The position numbers and the translations under genes were made by a program. Shown here piece by piece: positions 8,236 to 21,700 of a stretch of DNA of 64,000 nt. How positions within the stretch are numbered: position 1 is the stretch's first letter; every line of letters begins with the position of its first letter. The stretch is from NCBI RefSeq assembly GCF_023822025.1, contig NZ_CP082909.1, forward strand, positions 5,934,001 through 5,998,000, read 5' to 3'. A model generated the notes under the pieces. That model was not told where the DNA came from. It worked only from the letters and a program-made list of their open reading frames with translations, and did no database searches. Source of the DNA: Endozoicomonas sp. 4G (GTDB lineage: Bacteria; Pseudomonadota; Gammaproteobacteria; Pseudomonadales; Endozoicomonadaceae).

Positions 8236-8268
8236 TCTAGCGTAATTGATTTTGCGATTGTTGCAATT

Positions 8269-8400
8269 TTATTTAACTGCCTGCATATGTCGAAGAGCCT
8301 GCTTTTTTATGAACTCATCGAGCTCTGACTCTCCACAGGAAAAAGACTCCCTGTCATGAACCGATTTATCCAACTCAAGAAATGTATTGGTCCAGATCAT
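8269..8400 (-). pseudogene. GNAT-family acetyltransferase toxin (TacT/AtaT type), N-terminal remnant
   Basis: 43 codons remain. The ATG shares a base with the antitoxin stop (TGATG). The sequence LDKSVHDRESFSCGESELD followed by EFIKKQALRHMQA is the N-terminus of TacT-like toxins, which acetylate aminoacyl-tRNA. Full-length relatives are about 160-170 residues; here the frame ends right after RHMQA at the IS607 boundary, so the acetyl-CoA-binding fold is missing and the toxin is inactive. Confidence 0.72.
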
Positions 8401-8666
8401 CACATTCCCTGATTTCTGGTGAGTTGCAGTGCATCTGTCAGCTTTTTATTAGGCTTTTTGGCTTTGTTGCAGGCATTCATAAAGCGATCAAACATATCGT
8501 TTTTCAGCACGACGCTTTCATGCTCTGCAATAACCTGACTTGCGTCTTCATCCATAAGGTTAACCACATACTCAGTAAGACTCTTAAGCCCTAAAAGTGC
8601 AGTAGCTTTTTCAGCTTTAGCTTTGATCTCCTCATTAAGCCTTATATCCAGCCTGGTAGTCGCCAT
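8400..8666 (-). CDS. DUF1778 ribbon-helix-helix antitoxin (TacA type)
   Basis: 88 residues starting MATTRLDIRLNEEIKAKAE, the DUF1778 ribbon-helix-helix signature, with LTEYVVNLMDEDA completing the DNA-binding fold. The C-terminal part, with DMFDRFMNACNKAKKPNKKL, is the toxin-wrapping tail. The start at 8666 fits the family; an in-frame ATG at 8711 would add 15 unrelated residues and swallow the operator. It normally neutralises the downstream GNAT toxin and represses its own promoter. With the toxin gene destroyed it is an orphan antitoxin. Confidence 0.85.
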   Translation of the reverse strand: MATTRLDIRLNEEIKAKAEKATALLGLKSLTEYVVNLMDEDASQVIAEHESVVLKNDMFDRFMNACNKAKKPNKKLTDALQLTRNQGM

Positions 8667-8691
8667 AATCAGGTTCTCCACTATTGATTTA

Positions 8692-8708
8692 TACGGAAGT
8701 TTTCCGTA
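8692..8708. promoter_or_regulatory. Palindromic operator of the toxin-antitoxin pair
   Basis: TACGGAA-GTT-TTCCGTA is a perfect 7-base inverted repeat, 26 bases upstream of the antitoxin start. Ribbon-helix-helix antitoxins bind such sites for autoregulation; binding here is inferred. Bases 8712-8905 beyond it hold no gene that I can support. Confidence 0.6.
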
Positions 8709-8905
8709 CAAATGAGTTTAGCGTTCTTTTATATCATGCCAAATCGTACAGAAGAATGGCGGAATAATTTCTAACACCGGTGGCAAAGAATCTTCGGGCT
8801 ATGGAAAAACAGTTGTTCGATTCTAAATCGGTTTGAGTGCAGCAAAGAAATCGTGCAACAATGTCATGGATGTAAAAAAGAATTATACAAAAATGGATTT
8901 CAAGC

Positions 8906-9604
8906 ATGGCAGCCTTACTTTTCTACAAAGCCCCCACCGCACTCAACCGTGATCTTCATAAGGAACTCAAATATCAATCTTCCGGAGATTATTCCTTTAC
9001 CGATAGCGTCAATTCTGTGCCACTGACCGGCATTGAGTTTTTTGAAGCCAGTCGTGATATGCCGGTGCTGTTCAGCAAGGATGAAGAAGGACGTTTTTTC
9101 CCCCTGGCACTGCTGTCACTGATGGAGGCCGGCCATAAACAGCTGGATACTGACGGGCGCTGGGAGGACAGTTATGTTCCAGCTTTTGTCAGGCGCTACC
9201 CTTTTGCTCTCACCGATGAGGGAACCGTGTGTTTTGACAGGGAATCCGCACAAATTAGCGGTGAAGAAGGTGAGGCGCTCTTTAATGATGAAGGCGAAAA
9301 CTCCGAAACCCTGAAAAATATCATCCAGTTTTTGAACAACTATGACCAGCAGTACAAAAATACTCGAGCCTATTGTGATGAATGCAGTGAGCTGGAGCTG
9401 TTCTCACCTTTTAATCTTCAGGTCATGGCCGATAAGGATAATCCACTGAGGCTGGAAGGCCTGTATGCCATCGACGAGAACAAGCTGGCCGGATTGCAGG
9501 AAGAAAGAATAAACGACTGGTTCAAGGCTGGCTGGCTGGCCTGGAGTTATGCCCACCTGCATTCTCTCGGGGCGCTCCGGCGGTTGCTGAAAAAGCAGCA
9601 ATAA
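8906..9604 (+). CDS. SapC-family protein
   Basis: 232 residues. The segments FPLALLSLMEAGHKQL, RWEDSYVPAFVRRYPFAL and the later ELELFSPFNLQV match the SapC family (named after a Campylobacter surface-layer region protein). The family's biochemical role is not established; members often lie near surface-protein or tryptophan-halogenase genes. No signal peptide is seen, so it is probably cytoplasmic. It is followed 100 bases later by the giant adhesin on the same strand, so co-expression is possible but no shared promoter can be shown. Confidence 0.8.
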   Translation: MAALLFYKAPTALNRDLHKELKYQSSGDYSFTDSVNSVPLTGIEFFEASRDMPVLFSKDEEGRFFPLALLSLMEAGHKQLDTDGRWEDSYVPAFVRRYPFALTDEGTVCFDRESAQISGEEGEALFNDEGENSETLKNIIQFLNNYDQQYKNTRAYCDECSELELFSPFNLQVMADKDNPLRLEGLYAIDENKLAGLQEERINDWFKAGWLAWSYAHLHSLGALRRLLKKQQ

Positions 9605-9704
9605 ACGACAGTAATCAACAGTTAAAACAGAGGGGGGCTTGCGCTCACCTCTGCGTTTGGTGCGCTTAAGGATAAGCGTCAGGAATAAAAAAGGAAGGGA
9701 TTCT

Positions 9705-12700
9705 ATGACCTGCTTTAATCGCACGTTTTTGTCGACCTCTATTGATCTGGCTAACAGGGTGAAACGCAGTAGGGTTTCCTGGCCGGTAGTGACCGGTGCC
9801 CTGTTTTCCGGGCCGGTAGTGGCAGTGGATAACGACATTCGTGCCGTGAGCGGAATCACCTCGGTGTCCAGTGCCGGTAATGTCCATACCATTACCTCCA
9901 ACAAGCGTTCCAATGCTTCCGCTATCAATGTCTTTGATAAGTTTGTAGTCAGCACTTCTCACACCGCCAATCTCATAGTACCCAATGACGCCAGTAACCT
10001 GGTTAATATTGTCAGGGGGTCTGATGCACCGGCAGTACACGGTATTCTGAACAGCTACAAGAACGGCTCCCTGGGTGGCAATGTGGTTTTTGCCAGCTCA
10101 GCGGGTTTCATCGTGGGTGAGACGGGTATCGTCAATGTCGGCAAGCTTTCTATAAAAACACCCGACAGCAGTGACATCACTGCGCTACTGTCCAATGGCG
10201 AGCCGGTGGACAGTGAAATCACTGATCTCCTTAATAACAGTTTCAGCGTCTCTTCTTCGGGTCTAGTAAGAATTCAGGGCAAAGTCAACACCGCGTCGGG
10301 CGTGGATATCTATGCCAACACCATCCATGTGGACGAAAAAGCCATCATCATTGCCGGCAATACAGCGGCTGCCACCGGTGTCAGTAATTATGGGCAGAAT
10401 AACGATTACACGGCAGTTAACGTCGATGACCTGACTACTCCCAACGAATTAAAAGTCGATGGCGGCACCCTGGTTCTCAAGGCATCCAGCAGTGCCGATG
10501 ACGCCATTAACCTTTCCGGTGATCTCTACGCCGACGGTGGGTTTACCATTACGGCTGACAACATCGCCATTAACTCAGGCTCTGTTCTGGATACTGAAGG
10601 CAGTGCAACCATTACCGCCGCCGCTGCGGCCAGCATCAGTGGCACTCTGGCCGCGGAATCGGGCATCCGTATTGACTCCAAAGATATTGACCTCAACAGC
10701 GGCAGTGTTTTGGATACCCGGAATACCGGCGACACTGCCCGTGGCGATGTCACACTGACGGCCTCAGCCAGTCAGGATGTCAGTCTGGCTTCCGCCAGTG
10801 CCACCACCAACATTGATTTTAGCGGTCAGGTCTACGCCGGAAGTCTGACCGCCAGCGCCACATCAAAAGCTGCCAGCAGCATTAAAGAGGAGCCGGGTGT
10901 GGCCATTGGCTCGGTAGTCGGCGGAGCGCTTGCCGGTGCCTCCTTCTATCTGATGGACGCCGATGCTGATGCAACGGTGAACGTCAACAGCGGCGCCAAT
11001 ATAAACGCCAGTGGTAATGTTTCCCTGGCTTCAGAATCCCATGCTGTTTCCGACGCTTCTGCCATTACTTTGGGCAATGCGCTGCCCGGAGCACTGGCGG
11101 CAGTGTATGCCACCAGTGACGCCACCAGTACCACCCACGTAAAGTCAGGAGCTACGATTCAGGCGGGAGGCAACCTGGATGTTTCTGCCCACAACGAATC
11201 CTATGTCGCCGCCACCGCATTTAACCTTATTGCCGAAGACGCCAACAAGGTGGTGATTGCTGCCGCGGTGGGGGAGTCTGATGTTGACGCCACTGCCAGG
11301 ATTGACAGCGGTGTGACTCTGGATGCCAACAACCTGGTGGTGGCCGCAGAGAACCAGAATTATTACCACATCTCGGCTTCTGCCTATGGCCTGAAGGCGA
11401 CCCGCTATGGTCTGGCGGTGGCCGTGGGGGATTTTGATACCCGTGCTACCGCCGAGCTGGGCAGCAGTCTGGGAACGGATCTGGATAAAACAGGTAATGT
11501 CACCATCACCGCTCTGGATCGGACTCTGAACCAAAGAGTTCATTCCGGTGTGACCGTGGGCAGCAACATTTTTATGCGCACGATCGGCTCCAAAGCCATC
11601 AGTGGCATCTCTGCGTTACAGAATGGTGTCCACAACTTCACCAACAAATACCTGCCCACAGGGCACTCAGCGCCCACCGATGAGACGGGCAAAGTCAGCT
11701 TCAAAGGTGGTCTGGCATTTTCTCTCAACCTTTCCGATCACGACGCCTACAGTTTTCTGGGCACTAATGTGTCCGGGCAGACGGATGCGCCACGGATCCT
11801 TGCAACGGGCAATATTCTGGTGGCCAGCCAGACCGATTTGGGTAGTGATAATCAGGCGGTTGCAGGTGGTAGTAATAATGGCGCACTGGGTGGCGATCAG
11901 GGCGGTTATCGAACCTCGGCAGAAACGGCGGTATCGGCTCCCAAACAGGGTTCCAGTGGCAGCAACCAGACTCCGGCATCGGATAAAAGTCTGGCGCTGG
12001 CCCTCAACCTTGCCATTAACGACAGTGACGCGGTAGCAGAGGTTGGCCAGTCGGTGCAGATCAGTGCGGCAAATCTTGGTGTGATCGCGGCACAGCACAT
12101 GCCTATCGTTTCCACTTACGACAAGTGGGACACCTTCTCTGATGTCGTTGGCAAATTTAACGGTGTCGGCGGGTTACAGAACAATCTTCTGACCGGCTTC
12201 GCCAATGCGGGTGCTGCCGCTGATAAGAAAGCCTACGGCGGCAGCTTCAATGTCCTCTGGAACGATATGGACACCAAGGCCTGGATAGGGGACAAGGCGA
12301 AAATCACGACAACCGGCACAGGCAACTGGAGTGCCAGCAGAGCACTGAAGGCCAACAGTGAAGTTCCCGGAATTCTCGGTAGCAGCAAGGTCTTTAAAGA
12401 CGTCACCTATACCTTCTCTTTTAATGACTCGGTAGCGGTCAGGGCTTATAACCTGATGGAGACCGCCACGATCGCTGGTAACCTCGGTACCCTGGGTCTG
12501 ATACCCAATGCCACCGGCACCAATGAAAAAGGTAAGTCGGTTGGCGGTTCCATTTCCTATATCCAGCAGTCTGGTTCAGCCGTGGCGGGTATTGGCAAGG
12601 CTACGGTCAACGCCACTGGCAATATTGGCGTTTACGCAGAAACGGATGAACGTCACTTCCTGGTCACACCTTCTTCCGGACAGGCCAGCGGTATTGGCTT

Positions 12701-15700
12701 CAGCGGAGTGCTTGGTTTTCTCAATTCGGAAGTCTTGACTCATGCCTCCCTGCACAATCAGGCACAGCTCAGTGCAGATAATCTGGTTATTATTGCCGAC
12801 CATGAATTTGGTAACTGGGCAGCGGCTGGCGCATTCAGCTGGTCAGACCAGTCAGCGGTTGGTATCGCTATCGCGGCAAACGTTTCCCAGGGTGACACTA
12901 AGGCGTTCATTGGCGATAACTCAAAAGAATACAAGAAGGTCAAGTTCCAGGATAAGAACAATAACGAGACCGATAAACCTGCCCCAAGTTCGCCCACTGC
13001 ACCTGATCCAACCAAAGGCATCGTCGTTAACTCGGTAAGCGTCCGTGCCCGTGCAACAGGTACCAACGGCTCGCTGGCGGTTGCCGGGGCATTAACCACC
13101 GAGCCCAGCGATGAGCCTGGCATTGGTGCCAAATTTGAGAACTGGTACAACGGCCTGTCTTCCAAACTGGCTGCCAATTACACTGGCGCCAGCGGAAGCA
13201 GTAGTGATTCATCCATAGGCAAATCTTCAGAAAGCGGCAAGAACGACGACAGTGGTTCAGGTTCTGGCAAAAGCTCGGCGGAAGTGTCCAAGGATCAGCT
13301 GGGTCTGACAGGCGCGGGCAGCTTTACTGTCTCCGTCAACAATATGGATGCCAAGGCCATTATTGATGGCGCTGCCATCAGCGGTCACCAGAACGGTAGC
13401 AGCTACAACGATGTGGATGTCGACGTTCAGGCTCTTGAAAAAGTGATCTCGGCTTCCGCCACAGGTTCAGCCGCGCTGTCCATGCTGGGGGCCAATTCAC
13501 CGACCAATCAGGACACCATTGCCGGGGCTATTTCCTATCAGATCAGTTTCAACGATGCCCTGGCCTGGATTAAAGACTCTGTGATTACCTATGCCGATGA
13601 CGTGAATGTTCAGGCGTTGCACGGCGGTGAACTGACTTCCGTTGCCCTGGCACTATCTGTCACCAGACCAGACTCTTCTTCCGGTCAGACACGTAATGGT
13701 GCGCTGTCCATCTCGGGCGCCCAGATATACGACGGCACATCAGCACGGATTGAAGGCTCGTCCATCAGCTCCAATCAGGGTGCGAATAACGATCTCGAAG
13801 TTTCCGCCTACAACAACAGCTATGTGGGCGTTGGCGGCGGTACCCTCTATGGCGGTGGCAAGCAGGGGGGCGGTCTGGCGATTACCTTTGCCGAGATAAA
13901 TGATCCTTCCGCCATTCCCGGAGACGCCAACCCGGATGGCAATAATGTTCTCAGCACTGCCTATGATGAGGATGTTTATAACGGTGCAGCAACAGAAGCT
14001 ATTGTCGATTTCAGTGGTTCCAACCGCTCTTATCTCAATAACTTTGACCGGGTCGATATCAGCGCCCGCAGCCTGAACCGGATTGGTATTGGTGCCGCCG
14101 GTATCGGCTATAACAATAATCAGGAAGATTCCCTGGGCTTCCAGGGCAGTTTTGCCATAGGTTCCATCGGTGCAGATACCAAGGCGCTGATAAAAGGCAC
14201 CAACATCAGTGGGGCAGGTGTCGTTAATCTTAACGCCAGTGGTGAGAAAGACGGCGACCTGGACAAGATTCTCAGTGACCTCGGTTCCAGCAATACCAAC
14301 AAAGATTACGACTTCAGCGGCGCCGAAGCCATGGACAATACTAATGTCCACACCAGCGACGACGGCAGCGGCTCGACTTACAACTATTCATCGGAAGGCA
14401 AACGGATCATCGCTGTGGCGGGTGCTGTCCAGATGGGTAAAAAGAATCTGGGTATCTCCTACGCCCATGCGGATGTAAAAAGTGAAACCAAAGCCCGCAT
14501 GAAAGACGTCAATATCAACAAGTCAGGCACCGGGGCAGAGGTTAACGTTAATGCCCGCGATAACTCCCTGCTCTACAGTGTTGCCATCGGCGTGGGTGTG
14601 GGCACCGGCGGTTTCTCCGGTGTCGGCTCGGTGGCGGTTAACCGTCTGAACAATCAGGTGCTGGCTGAAATTGGCGACTGGAACGGTTCCGATAAGGGCA
14701 CCATTAATGCCAGTGATTTGTCGGTGGTTGCCCAGAATGATATGGATCTGATTAACGTCGCTGGTTCGGTAGCGGTGGCCAGTGGTCAGGGTGGTGCGAC
14801 TGCCGGGGGGCTGGCAGTAGCCCTCAATCTTGTCGGCACTGACGAACACTCGACAAAAGCCAGAATCAGCAACACCAGCCTTAAGGTGGATGAGGATCTT
14901 ACCGTCAGGGCACTGAGCGGAACCGCCAATAATCATAATCTGCTGGTGGGTAATGCCATCGCTATAGGTGCCAATCTTGGACAGAGTGGTATTGGTTTTG
15001 CTGGCGCCATTTCCACCAATAATGTCGATCAAACCATCGAAGCGGGCATTAAAGACACCAACACCAATCGTAGCAGCGCCGCATCTTCAACCAGTGGCGG
15101 TGATGTTGTTGTCCAGGGTCAGGATTACAGCGATAGCGTAGCCACGGCCTGGATGGGGGCTGGCTCTGGCAATGGTTCCGCCGGTGGTGTCGCCATTGCC
15201 ACCAACCGGGTGGATTCCGATGTTACGGCAGAAGTGCTGGGCAACAAAGGCAACCCTGGCAGTACAACGCTCAAAGCGCAAAACGTGACGGTTGACGCTT
15301 TCCGCCGTAACTGGCTGTTGACCATCGACGCCGGTGTTGCCGCCTCCAAACAGGTATCCCTGGCGGGCTCTGTGGGAACCGGTGTTATAGACGGCAATGT
15401 GACAGCAAGAATCGCCGACGATGCCCGAGTAGACGCCTGGAACAATGTTCTGGTTAATGCTGATGCACTGAGCGTCAATCTGGTGGGCAGTGGTGCTGTG
15501 GGGATTGGTGTCGATGCCGGCGCTGGTGCTGTTGCCATCGCTACGGCAATGGAATACGGCAAGACAGAAGCTTACATTGACGACGCAGTGGTGATTGCCA
15601 AAGGCAAGGGCAGCACTATGCAGGTGGATACCGGTGACCTCAAAGGTTATGGCGATCTGCCGGATCTTGCTACTGCCGGTGACAGTTCCAACCCGGATGC

Positions 15701-18700
15701 GGTCTCCATGGGCGACCTGACTTCCGGCTTCAACACCCTGTCTGTGGAGCGCACCAAAGAATCCGTCAATGGTCTTGTTGTTAACGCGACTTCCAGAACC
15801 AAGCAGCGTGCGATTACGGTCGGCGGTGCTGGCGGCAAGACGGTGGCTATCAATGCCAACGTCGCTACCAACGGTACTTATAACGCCACTAAGGCTTATA
15901 TCAAGGATTCCACCATCAACTCCGGCGTTTCCGGTGAAGACGGTGCTGATGTTTACGTTCGCGCCAATGCCCATGAAGCGGGACTGGCGGTTTCTGCCGG
16001 TGTAGCCGTTGCCGGTGGCGGTGAAGCGGCTGGTGCGGGGGTTGGTGGTTTTGCCACCAATGCCCAGAAACGCTCCAGTGAAGCCACCCTTGAAAACAGT
16101 ACAGTCAATGCAGATAAAGTGACCATTGACGCCAATACCTCGAAACTGGCTCAGGCTGTTTCGGCAGGCGTAGCGGCCGGGTTAGGCACCACCGGTGGGC
16201 TTGGTGGCGCTGCTTCAGTGGTGATCACTGAACAGGCGGGCAACACTCGTGCCTGGTTGCGAGGAGGCACAACCAACGCCAGAGAAGTAGTGGTTGTTTC
16301 CGACAGACGTCAGGAAGCTAATGTCGCTGCCGGTGCAGCAGGCATCGGTACGACAGTAGGCGTTGGTGTTGGACTGGCGGTCAATATTGTGGGGGGGGAT
16401 TCGAAAGCCATTATTGGCAATGATCTGGATGATAACGGCGATACCCTGACCACCACCGTGAACTCAGATACCGTCACAGTGGATGCTGACCGGGTTTCCA
16501 GCGCAAAAAGTTACGTTTTTGGTGCTGGGCTGGGTGGCGGCTATGGTGTCGCAGCTATGATCAATACCACGGAATTCCGTGGCGAAACCCGGGCCGCGAT
16601 TCATGGCTATCTCAAGAATAGCAACCTCACCACCGACATTCGTGGTAGTGACGGCAGCTCTGCCGCCACTCGTGTTAACGTTAATGCTCAGGAACTTCAG
16701 GATGCCGATCAGTGGGCTGCGGGTATCGGTGCTGGCGCCAGTTTAGGTGTGGGTGCCGTGGCCAATGTGCTGCTCGGTCGCTCCCAGGTTTACAGCGAGG
16801 TGGTTGGCTCAGATATTGAAGCGGGCACACTGGATATTGACGCCAATGCCCAGCGCCAGTCCGATCTGATCAGTGTTGCTGGCGCTGCATCCACTAACGC
16901 AGCAGCGGCGCTGAGTATCGGTCTTGCTCTGTACGGTCAGGGTGATACGACAGCGGAAGATGGCACCAACGCTGAAGATGAGTTTGATCCAAGCCGAAAC
17001 GAAGCCAATACGGTTCTGGCTACGGATACTGCCAGCTATAACAGACATTTGTCTGATGAAGAGATCGCTACGCTGGCAGCCGATAACAATGTCACCATAA
17101 CCCGCAGTCAGGCACCTTCAACTTCAACGACGACAGAATCAGGTAAGTCGCTCAAGCTCAGTGGTGAAAGTGTTACCGCTGCCCGGATCAGTGGCGGCAA
17201 GATTGATGTCGATACGCTTAACGTCAATAGTCGTACACTTCAGCACAGCTATCAGGGGCTCGGCGCAGCCCAGGCCAGTTCTGTAGGCATTGCTGGTGTG
17301 GTGGGTATCAGTCGCTCCTATGAAATGAACATCGCCACCGTAGACAGCAACATCAAAGCAGACAATGTGGTGATTGGCGCAAGCCTTGAAAATGCCAGCA
17401 GCGACGATGGCGCGCTGGCAATGAAGAGCTTTATTGTCGGTCTGGGCGGTACCAGCGTGGTCATTAACTACACCGATGCGCGTAGTGAAAATCGGGTGGT
17501 GGCCGGAATCAATTCAGCAGAGGGTAACGACACGGGCGATCTTGAAGTTACCGCTACCGATTCCACCGATATACGTCTGGGGGATGTCAGCAGCGGCAAG
17601 CCCTCATCGGTTACCGATGGTTCCCTGAACATCAATATTGGTGCCGGGGCCCTTGGCGTCAGCGTTGGCTATGCAGAGAAAGACAGTGATATTGATGCCT
17701 GGGTGGGTGAAACAGGCAAGCTGATCGACGGCTATAACAACATCACTGTTTCCGCCCTCAACCAGGGCATGGTGAAAAGCACAGGTTTCGCGCTGGCAGG
17801 AGGTTTGCTGGCAGGCGTTCAGGGTGTTGTTACTGACGCCCACGACGATTCCGATGTCAAGGCGACGGTTTACGGCACCATCGATACTGGCTCAGATGCC
17901 AGCGCCGTTAATATCAATGCCCAATCTGCATCGGAACTTTATGCCAGTGCTTACGGTGTCACTGTTGCCGCTGGTGGCTCCATGGGTGGCTCCTTTGCTT
18001 ATGCCATTGCCGATACCAAAGCGGAAGCCGAAGTGGCTGACGGAACGGTATTTAACGGCAGTGGTGAGGTGATTGTCCGCTCAGAGACCGGCAGCGGCGC
18101 TGACGGTTATCAAAGCGCCTATGCTGCCGCCTTTGCCGCTTCCGGTGGTTTACTCCTTGGTATTGCCGGCAGTGAAGCCAGGGCCACTAATAAGTCTCAG
18201 TCCATCGCCAGAGTGGGCGATGGTGTCTATCTGCCGTATGCCGACTTCACCGTCAATGCCCGTCATACCGGGGTACAGATTGCCGATGCCGATGGCTACT
18301 TTGTCGGTTGGGTGGCCGGAGGCTATCAGACAGGTGTTGCTCAATCTTTCAGCTCAAGCCGGGTTGAGTTTGGCAAGGATCCGATAGCGGCCCTGGAACG
18401 TCCGGGTGACCTGACTCTGGACGCCACCAGTTACAACCAGAACCAGAGCTTTACCACCGCGGGCGGCGGGGGCTATTACTCTGGCAGCGCTGCAGAGTCA
18501 GTGATGGATGCCGGCGATCACAGCAGCGGCAATGAGTCCGCTGCGGTTAAGATTGATGACTGGTCTGGCAACTATCGGATGGTTCCTGTGGATGCCGGTG
18601 GTGTTTATATTTCTGCCAGTAGTGAGACTGAATTCTTTACCGGAACCGATGCGACTACGGTTTCTGTCGTTGGTGGTTCGGGTGCAACTTCTCTGGTCGA

Positions 18701-21700
18701 GGTGGATACCAATGCCAGGGTGGATCTGGGCGAGAATGTCAGCTTCTCGGCGTTGGATATTGATATTGACGCCTTCAACAGCGCTTACCAGATTCAGAAT
18801 CCTTACTTCAATGGCTTTACCTCTTCCATTCATGGCGCGGGCGGTGGCGCTGCCAACGGTACTGCGGGGCTTTCCTACCAGAACCTGAAAAACCTCGCTG
18901 CCGAAGTATTGGTGGGTAAAAATGCCGTGCTGAAGATTTCCGACCTGGCGTGGATGGACAGCATATACGACCATAACATTATGCTGGACGCCAACACGGA
19001 CTTCTTTGTCTACGACGAGTCCAAGCTGGAAATCGGTGGTGCCTTACAGGGCGCCGGTGCTGAATCCGATGTGGATGTCAAAACCCGCAACAAAATCTCA
19101 CTGGGTGAGGGAGCGAGGCTCTACAACCCCAGGGGAGAGATTGGTATCGGCACCTACTCCCGTGGCAGTGCCGTGTCCCAGGCCAATGTGACCGTCTGGG
19201 CGGCAGCCGGTGTTGCCGGTGGTGTCAGTACCGTTGATCTGGATGTTCTTAACCAGATCGATATTGGCAAAAATGCCATTATCAATGGTTATGGCAATGT
19301 CGGTATCTACAGCGGTCGTGGCAGTCATTACTTTCAGGAAAATCAGCTGACAGGCAATGCCCTGGCCAATGTCTATAACTGGACGGCTATTCCTATTCCG
19401 GCTGGCAACAAAGCAAAATCCAATATCACCCTGAACAATAAGGTGAACTTTGCCGATGGCTTTGACATTGGTTCCGACAGCCATGTGTTTATTGAAGCCA
19501 ATGAAGGGCAGGTCAGTTCCACCCATCGGGGCATTGAAAAGAACCCCTACCTGGAGTTGTTCAGTTCTGAAACCAGCTTTGGCAGCAGTGACTCCAGCAC
19601 CAGTAATATTCTCACTTTTAACGGCAATGGTAAGGTAGTTGCCGGGCAGTACGCCTACCAGTGGGTGGAAATAGAGTCTGACGGCACCATTAATAACCAG
19701 CTCTACCGTTACGGTACCGCGGCCCGGATGAATGAGCAGTATTCCAGCCGGGCAGAACTGGCCGCTTATATCAAGGATCTTCAGGACCGTGTTGACCTGC
19801 TGGAATCTTGGGACGGTTCCAGCACTCTTATCGATGGGATCACCGTGAGTGACGGCGATGGCGAAGATACCGGCAGCACATCCGGCACCGGCTCCGAGAA
19901 CACCGTGGATGGTGGGGAAAACCCTTACCAGGATGAGATCAATGAGCTGAAGTCAGAAATTGTACTGCTGTCGGCTATCGTCAATGATCTGTCTGCGAAC
20001 CCGAACGATGCCATCAGGGTGGCGGATGTTCAGGCCACCGCAGGGAATATCAACCTGGTGGCCGACACCATCACACTGGCTGGCAGTAACAAACCGACCT
20101 TCACCGCCAAAGGCGACGCCTACATCAAGGTGGAGAACAAGACCGATGAACATTTGCTGCTGGAAAACCTGAGCATTACCAATCAAACCGGCGGTAACGT
20201 GTTTGTCACTGGCGGTGCCTCGCTGGGGAACAGTTATATCTTTGAACAGTCTGGCAGTGATTACACGTCGAAGACTGGCATTGATATCAGCCATGCGCCA
20301 ACCGGTGCCAACTACCTGGACTCTGACGTTATTATTAATGGCGATATCTCCAACCTGCTGTCCAGCGTCAATATTGATGTGGCCGAAGGTGACCTGATCC
20401 AGCAGGCTACCATCGAAGCCAACGCCATTAATCTGAACGTGGAGAACGGCAGCCTGCTGCTGAATTCCAACAAACCCCAGACCTATGGCCGTGATCCCAA
20501 GGCGCTGGTCAACTATACCGCTGGCTGGAAACCTTCCGCTGAAGGTTTTGTGCAGCTTTATATCAACGACAAATACAGCACAGCCATTAATGCTACTGGT
20601 ATTAACGACTTCAATAACTGGTTTACTGGCCGTGCCATCCGCCATACCGATGACCAGAAGAGTTATTACCAGGGCGGTAGCTACGGCTACGACGAAATGA
20701 ATATCTACTTCAACTGGGGCTTCAGCGACAGTAAGGAATACCACGGCAGTGATGCCATTGTGTTTGAAATGCGCAGCAACAGCGGCAGTCGTGGTGGCAG
20801 CAAATGGAAGTTCAAGCCTGTTCAGAATTTACAGTCCAAACTTGAGCAGAGCGCCAGCTACTCCCAGGTGAAAAGCAGTCTGGGCGGCACCGGCACTTCC
20901 ATCATTGGTGAGAAGGTCGTGATTAATGCTGCGCGTCTGGATATCAATGGCAAGATTATCGTTGGTACCGATAACGCCTGGTCTGTGGATGTGGGTTCGG
21001 GTTTTGATGCGACTGTCGCCGAATATATCCGTGACGCAGGGCTTTCTGCCGGCGATGTGATTAATATCAGGCCCGGTGAAAGCAAAGCTCTCTGGGTCAG
21101 ACATCCGTCTCTGCCCGGTCTCAAAACTCTGAAGTATTATGATTTTGATGTGTCGTCCAGTAATGGTACCTCTGGCATTGGCCTGACTTATGATGTCGCT
21201 ACTGGCAAGCTCAGGGCTAATGACATTCCGGTCAGTGGCGGTGGCTATGTGGCTATCAGGGCCAGAATTTCCTCCACCGGTGAAGAAGGCAATATCACCG
21301 TTAAGGACGGACTGGGCCAGATTGATATTAATAACGACTCCAGCAAGCAGCTGGTGCTGGGTACTATCAGCGCCGGAGACGACGCCACCGGTGTTATTCG
21401 TATTACCGACCTGAATAAGAGAAAGAATGGCAGCTATTACAGTGAATGGTTTGTCCACTCGCCCGGCAACAAAATCAGACAGTATGAGACCGACGCCTGG
21501 GCGGTCAGTTATGACGAATCCAATTATGTGAAGAGTCTCGGCGGCACCGGAACAACGTCGACTATGACGTATAACCCCATGGCCGGACAGCTGTTCTATA
21601 TTCGCGAAGGGGCGACCGTGGTACGCAGCTTTGATCCACCCGGAGACAGCTCTGCGCCTTATGATGGCAAGTCTATTGATGGTTACTTCGCCAAATATCC

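Larger units (their letters stand above)
5543..8268 (-). mobile_element. Remnant IS607-type element, interrupted and truncated
   Basis: Order on the - strand is tnpA (serine recombinase) then tnpB, as in IS607. The tnpB-side end was removed by the ISNCY element. The tnpA side ends within the GNAT toxin gene near 8268, where toxin coding sequence stops. An ISKra4-type element (6397-7774) is inserted in tnpA. IS607 elements have no terminal inverted repeats, so the outer end is placed from the broken toxin gene and is approximate. Confidence 0.75.

Noticed and set aside
9639-9704. TTG start giving a longer adhesin
   Set aside because: The ATG at 9705 has a good ribosome site and gives a sensible signal region; the extra residues do not look like a signal peptide.
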